From Paracoccaceae bacterium (GTDB lineage: Bacteria > Pseudomonadota > Alphaproteobacteria > Rhodobacterales > Rhodobacteraceae), in contig JAIXZY010000052.1 of the NCBI GenBank assembly GCA_027489355.1, forward strand, positions 1 through 35,395: a DNA stretch of 35,395 nucleotides, in the 5' to 3' direction. The translations under genes were made by a program, and so were the position numbers. Positions 33,019-35,395 of the stretch are shown piece by piece (position 1 is the first letter of the stretch; the number at the start of each line of letters is the position of its first letter). The notes below the pieces were generated by a model, which was given only the letters and a program-made list of their open reading frames with translations, had not been told where the DNA came from and made no database searches.

Positions 33019-34187
33019 TGATTTCGGTCGAAGAGGCCCTGGCACACTGCCTTGCGCTTGCCGCGCCGCTTCCGGCGGAAACCGTGCCCCTTGCGCAGGC
33101 CGCAGGGCGCTGGATGTGCGAACCAGCAGTTGCCAGGCGCGACCAGCCGCCCTTTCCGGCCTCGGCGATGGACGGCTACGCGGTGCAGGGCAATCCCGCG
33201 GCGGGAGACAGCTTCGACGTAATCGGCGAGGCGGGCGCGGGTCATGCCTTCTCTGGCACCCTGGGCGCGGGCCAGGCCGTCCGCATCTTTACCGGGGCCC
33301 CGGTTCCCGAAGGCGCAACGCGCGTCGTGATCCAGGAGGACGTGATCCGCGACGGCGACCGGATCACCGTAAGATCAGGGGCCGATTCCGGCCCGAACAT
33401 CCGCCCGTCTGGTCAGGACTTTCGCACGGGCGACAGCCTTTCGCCCCGCCGCCTGCGCCCGAACGACCTGGCCCTGCTGGCCGCCATGAACATCCCGACC
33501 GTGCAGGCGACACGCAAGCCGGTTGTCGCGCTGATCGCCACCGGGGACGAGCTGGTCATGCCGGGTGAAGACCCCGCGCCGGACCAGATCATCGCCTCGA
33601 ACAGCTTCGCGCTGAAGGCGATGGTTGAGGCAGAGGGGGGCGAGGCGCGCCTTCTCCCCATCGCGCGGGATACCGAGGCTGAGCTGGCCACTGTCCTTGG
33701 CCTTGCCGAAGGGGCCGACCTGATCGTGACGATCGGAGGGGCTTCGGTCGGGGACCACGATCTTGTGGGCAAGGCAGCGGGCCTGACGCACAGTTTCTGG
33801 AAGCTGGCGCTGCGCCCGGGCAAGCCGCTCATGGCCGGTCGGCTGAATGACGTGCCGATGCTGGGCCTGCCGGGCAATCCCGTCTCGGCCATCGTCTGCG
33901 GGCATCTGTTCCTGCTGCCGATGGTCCGCGCGATGCTGGGCGACCCCGCACCCACGCCGCTGCCGCGCATGGCTCGGCTCGCGGTCGACCTGCCCGCGAA
34001 CGGACCCCGGGCGCATTACATGCGCGCCCGACTGACTGCCGGCGACGGACTGCCGGGGATTGCCCCGTTCGACCGGCAGGACTCGGCCTTGCTGTCCATC
34101 CTCGGCCAGGCGGACGCCCTTCTGATCCGGCCCATCGACGCGCCCCCCTGTCGCGCCGGGGACACGGTCCCCTACCTGCCGCTGTGA
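33018..34187 (+). CDS. moeA: Molybdopterin molybdenumtransferase
   Basis: A 389-residue protein that inserts molybdenum into adenylated molybdopterin. Motifs present: [46 protein letters not shown], the MoCF-type [29 protein letters not shown] and [18 protein letters not shown] 33018 is used because it forms a TGATG overlap with the moaC stop; GTG at 33015 is in frame and one codon longer. Confidence 0.96.
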   Translation: MISVEEALAHCLALAAPLPAETVPLAQAAGRWMCEPAVARRDQPPFPASAMDGYAVQGNPAAGDSFDVIGEAGAGHAFSGTLGAGQAVRIFTGAPVPEGATRVVIQEDVIRDGDRITVRSGADSGPNIRPSGQDFRTGDSLSPRRLRPNDLALLAAMNIPTVQATRKPVVALIATGDELVMPGEDPAPDQIIASNSFALKAMVEAEGGEARLLPIARDTEAELATVLGLAEGADLIVTIGGASVGDHDLVGKAAGLTHSFWKLALRPGKPLMAGRLNDVPMLGLPGNPVSAIVCGHLFLLPMVRAMLGDPAPTPLPRMARLAVDLPANGPRAHYMRARLTAGDGLPGIAPFDRQDSALLSILGQADALLIRPIDAPPCRAGDTVPYLPL

Positions 34188-34204
34188 CCGTCTGTGGATA
34201 TTTC

Positions 34205-34233
34205 TTGACACAAACCGGGAACACGGGCAGAAC
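34205..34233 (+). promoter_or_regulatory. lexA promoter with SOS box
   Basis: A consensus -35 TTGACA lies at 34205-34210. GAAC-ACGGGCA-GAAC at 34219-34233 is an exact alphaproteobacterial SOS box (direct repeat GAAC-N7-GAAC, i.e. GTTC-N7-GTTC on the other strand). The downstream half-site covers the position expected for the -10, so LexA bound here should block its own transcription. Confidence 0.8.
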
Positions 34234-34266
34234 ATTGCGTTAACACACGCTGTGGGGGACCGTGCG

Positions 34267-34953
34267 ATGCTGACACGCAAGCAGTTGGAGCTTCTGGACT
34301 TCATCAAGACACGGATGGACCGGGACGGGGTTCCTCCGTCATTCGACGAGATGAAGGACGCGCTTGACCTGCGGTCGAAGTCGGGGATCCACCGGCTGAT
34401 CACGGCGCTTGAGGAACGCGGCTTCATCCGCCGCCTTGCGCACCGCGCCCGCGCGCTGGAAATCGTCAAGCTGCCCGAAGCGATGGAAAAGCCCGGTTTC
34501 AGCCCCAAGGTCATCGAGGGGGACAAGGTCGACCCGCCGCGCGGTGCGATTCCGGTCTCGACCGTGCATGCGATGGAACTGCCGGTCATGGGCCGCATCG
34601 CCGCGGGTGTTCCGATCGAGGCGATTTCGGAAGTTTCGCATCACGTCGCGGTGCCGGGATCGATGCTTTCCGGCAAGGGTCAGCACTACGCCCTTGAAGT
34701 CAAAGGGGATTCGATGATCGAAGCGGGGATTAACGATGGCGACATCGTCGTCATCCGCGAACAGAGCTCGGCCGAGAACGGGGATATCGTCGTTGCCCTG
34801 GTCGAAGACCACGAAGCGACGCTGAAACGCTATCGTCGCCGCGGGAACATGATCGCCCTCGAAGCCGCCAACCCGGCCTATGAAACACGGGTCTTCCCGG
34901 ATCATCTGGTCAAGGTGCAAGGCCGTCTCGTCGGGCTGATCCGCAGCTACTGA
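34267..34953 (+). CDS. lexA: SOS response repressor LexA
   Basis: A 228-residue self-cleaving repressor. The N-terminal winged helix is [31 protein letters not shown] and [20 protein letters not shown]. The cleavage bond is Ala113-Gly114 in GRIAAGVP. The catalytic serine is Ser149 in GDSMIEAGI and the lysine is Lys187 in ATLKRY, a spacing close to that of E. coli LexA. ATG 34267 is the family start, preceded by a G-rich ribosome site; the GTG at 34252 is in frame but would add five non-conserved residues. An SOS box lies in its promoter. The last seven bases overlap the comEC 3' end on the other strand. Confidence 0.97.
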   Translation: MLTRKQLELLDFIKTRMDRDGVPPSFDEMKDALDLRSKSGIHRLITALEERGFIRRLAHRARALEIVKLPEAMEKPGFSPKVIEGDKVDPPRGAIPVSTVHAMELPVMGRIAAGVPIEAISEVSHHVAVPGSMLSGKGQHYALEVKGDSMIEAGINDGDIVVIREQSSAENGDIVVALVEDHEATLKRYRRRGNMIALEAANPAYETRVFPDHLVKVQGRLVGLIRSY

Positions 34954-35395
34954 CCGGCCAGCTCCAGGTCTTTCGCGTTCAGGTCCGGCAGGTCCAAGGT
35001 CTTCGAAGGGGGCGACCAGAGACGGTCCGCCCCCTTCGTCTTTTCCAGGCGCAGCCCCTCGCCCTCGTGCCAGACCGCCAGCGGGCCGGTCTGGGACAGG
35101 ACCGCCTGGTCGATCAGCCGGCAACCTTGCGGCGCAGTCTCCGCCTCGGCCGCCAGGATCACCAGATCGGCCGACGCGCAGACCTCACCCAGCTTCGCGG
35201 CCGCGCCCTTGCCGGACAATGACACCGCCCGCAGCCCCGCCAGATCGAACCACCGCTCGCCCTTGCTGCCCTCGAACCCCTGTCGGGCCGCCGCGGCCTC
35301 CTGCGCGGCCAGGTCGCCATCGTTCTGCAACCAGTTCTCCGCCGCAAAGCCGCCGCCCTTCGCCGCAGAGAGCGCCCGCCCCTCCGGCCCCTCCA
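34947..35395 (-). CDS. comEC: ComEC/Rec2 family DNA-uptake channel protein, C-terminal fragment
   Basis: About 148 codons at the 3' end of a gene that continues past the window edge. The reading frame is open to position 35395, so the apparent start at 35330 is not real. The sequence [25 protein letters not shown], then [16 protein letters not shown] and [14 protein letters not shown], fits the soluble C-terminal metallo-beta-lactamase-like region of ComEC proteins from Rhodobacteraceae. ComEC forms the inner-membrane channel for single-stranded DNA in natural transformation. Its stop codon at 34947-34949 lies within the final codons of lexA. Confidence 0.75.
   Translation of the reverse strand, partial: EGPEGRALSAAKGGGFAAENWLQNDGDLAAQEAAAARQGFEGSKGERWFDLAGLRAVSLSGKGAAAKLGEVCASADLVILAAEAETAPQGCRLIDQAVLSQTGPLAVWHEGEGLRLEKTKGADRLWSPPSKTLDLPDLNAKDLELAGQ

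Overview
This 35.4 kb window is GC-rich chromosomal DNA from an alphaproteobacterium, most likely a Rhodobacteraceae (Rhodobacter, Paracoccus or Roseobacter relative). The reasons are the ppiD-trpE pair, the trpG-trpD-trpC-moaC-moeA-lexA run facing comEC, a double cold-shock-domain protein, and a lexA promoter carrying the alphaproteobacterial GAAC-N7-GAAC SOS box. No phage, insertion sequence or CRISPR array is visible. Coding density is high and many genes overlap by 1-4 bases.

Layout. 45-118 is tRNA-Cys. 165-6733 is a cell-envelope polysaccharide module: a Tat-exported DUF3131 protein diverges from a single protein that joins a degenerate GH18-like domain, an intact CE4 deacetylase and a processive GT2 synthase, followed by a small secreted protein. 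6800-12855 is a six-gene minus-strand operon: solute-binding protein, two permeases, a SIS-domain protein, a PfkB kinase and an ABC ATPase. This is the gene set of the Bacillus frl (fructosamine/Amadori product) operon, and a sequence matching the FNR/FnrL consensus lies upstream. 13207-15018 is a YibQ-like divergent polysaccharide deacetylase with a very long Ala/Pro/Glu linker, convergent with trpE. 15057-18436 is ppiD-trpE. 18523-22187 is a compact minus-strand operon: fabI, a LysE exporter, xanthine phosphoribosyltransferase, a DUF2127 membrane protein and an aminotransferase.

22284-24899 carries pdxH, a double-CSD protein, a DUF192 protein, tRNA-Pro(TGG) and a secreted protein of unknown function. 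24936-26336 is selO. 26428-29304 is a threonine catabolism module: an XRE-cupin regulator, then kbl and tdh, with a palindrome next to a consensus -35 box before kbl and a strong hairpin after tdh. The Tdh has lost all four structural-zinc cysteines. 29591-29956 is a free-standing cupin like the C-terminus of mannose-1-phosphate guanylyltransferase. 30111-34187 is trpGDC-moaC-moeA. 34267-34953 is lexA, whose 3' end overlaps the 3' end of a truncated comEC that runs off the window.

Most interesting points: the trimodular GH18-like/CE4/GT2 protein, whose GH18 catalytic motif is destroyed; the proposed frl-like Amadori-product operon under a possible anaerobic regulator; the palindromic operator candidate for threonine catabolism; the zinc-lobe-less Tdh; and the separation and inversion of trpE relative to trpGDC. 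All assignments were made by reading the sequence, without database searches.
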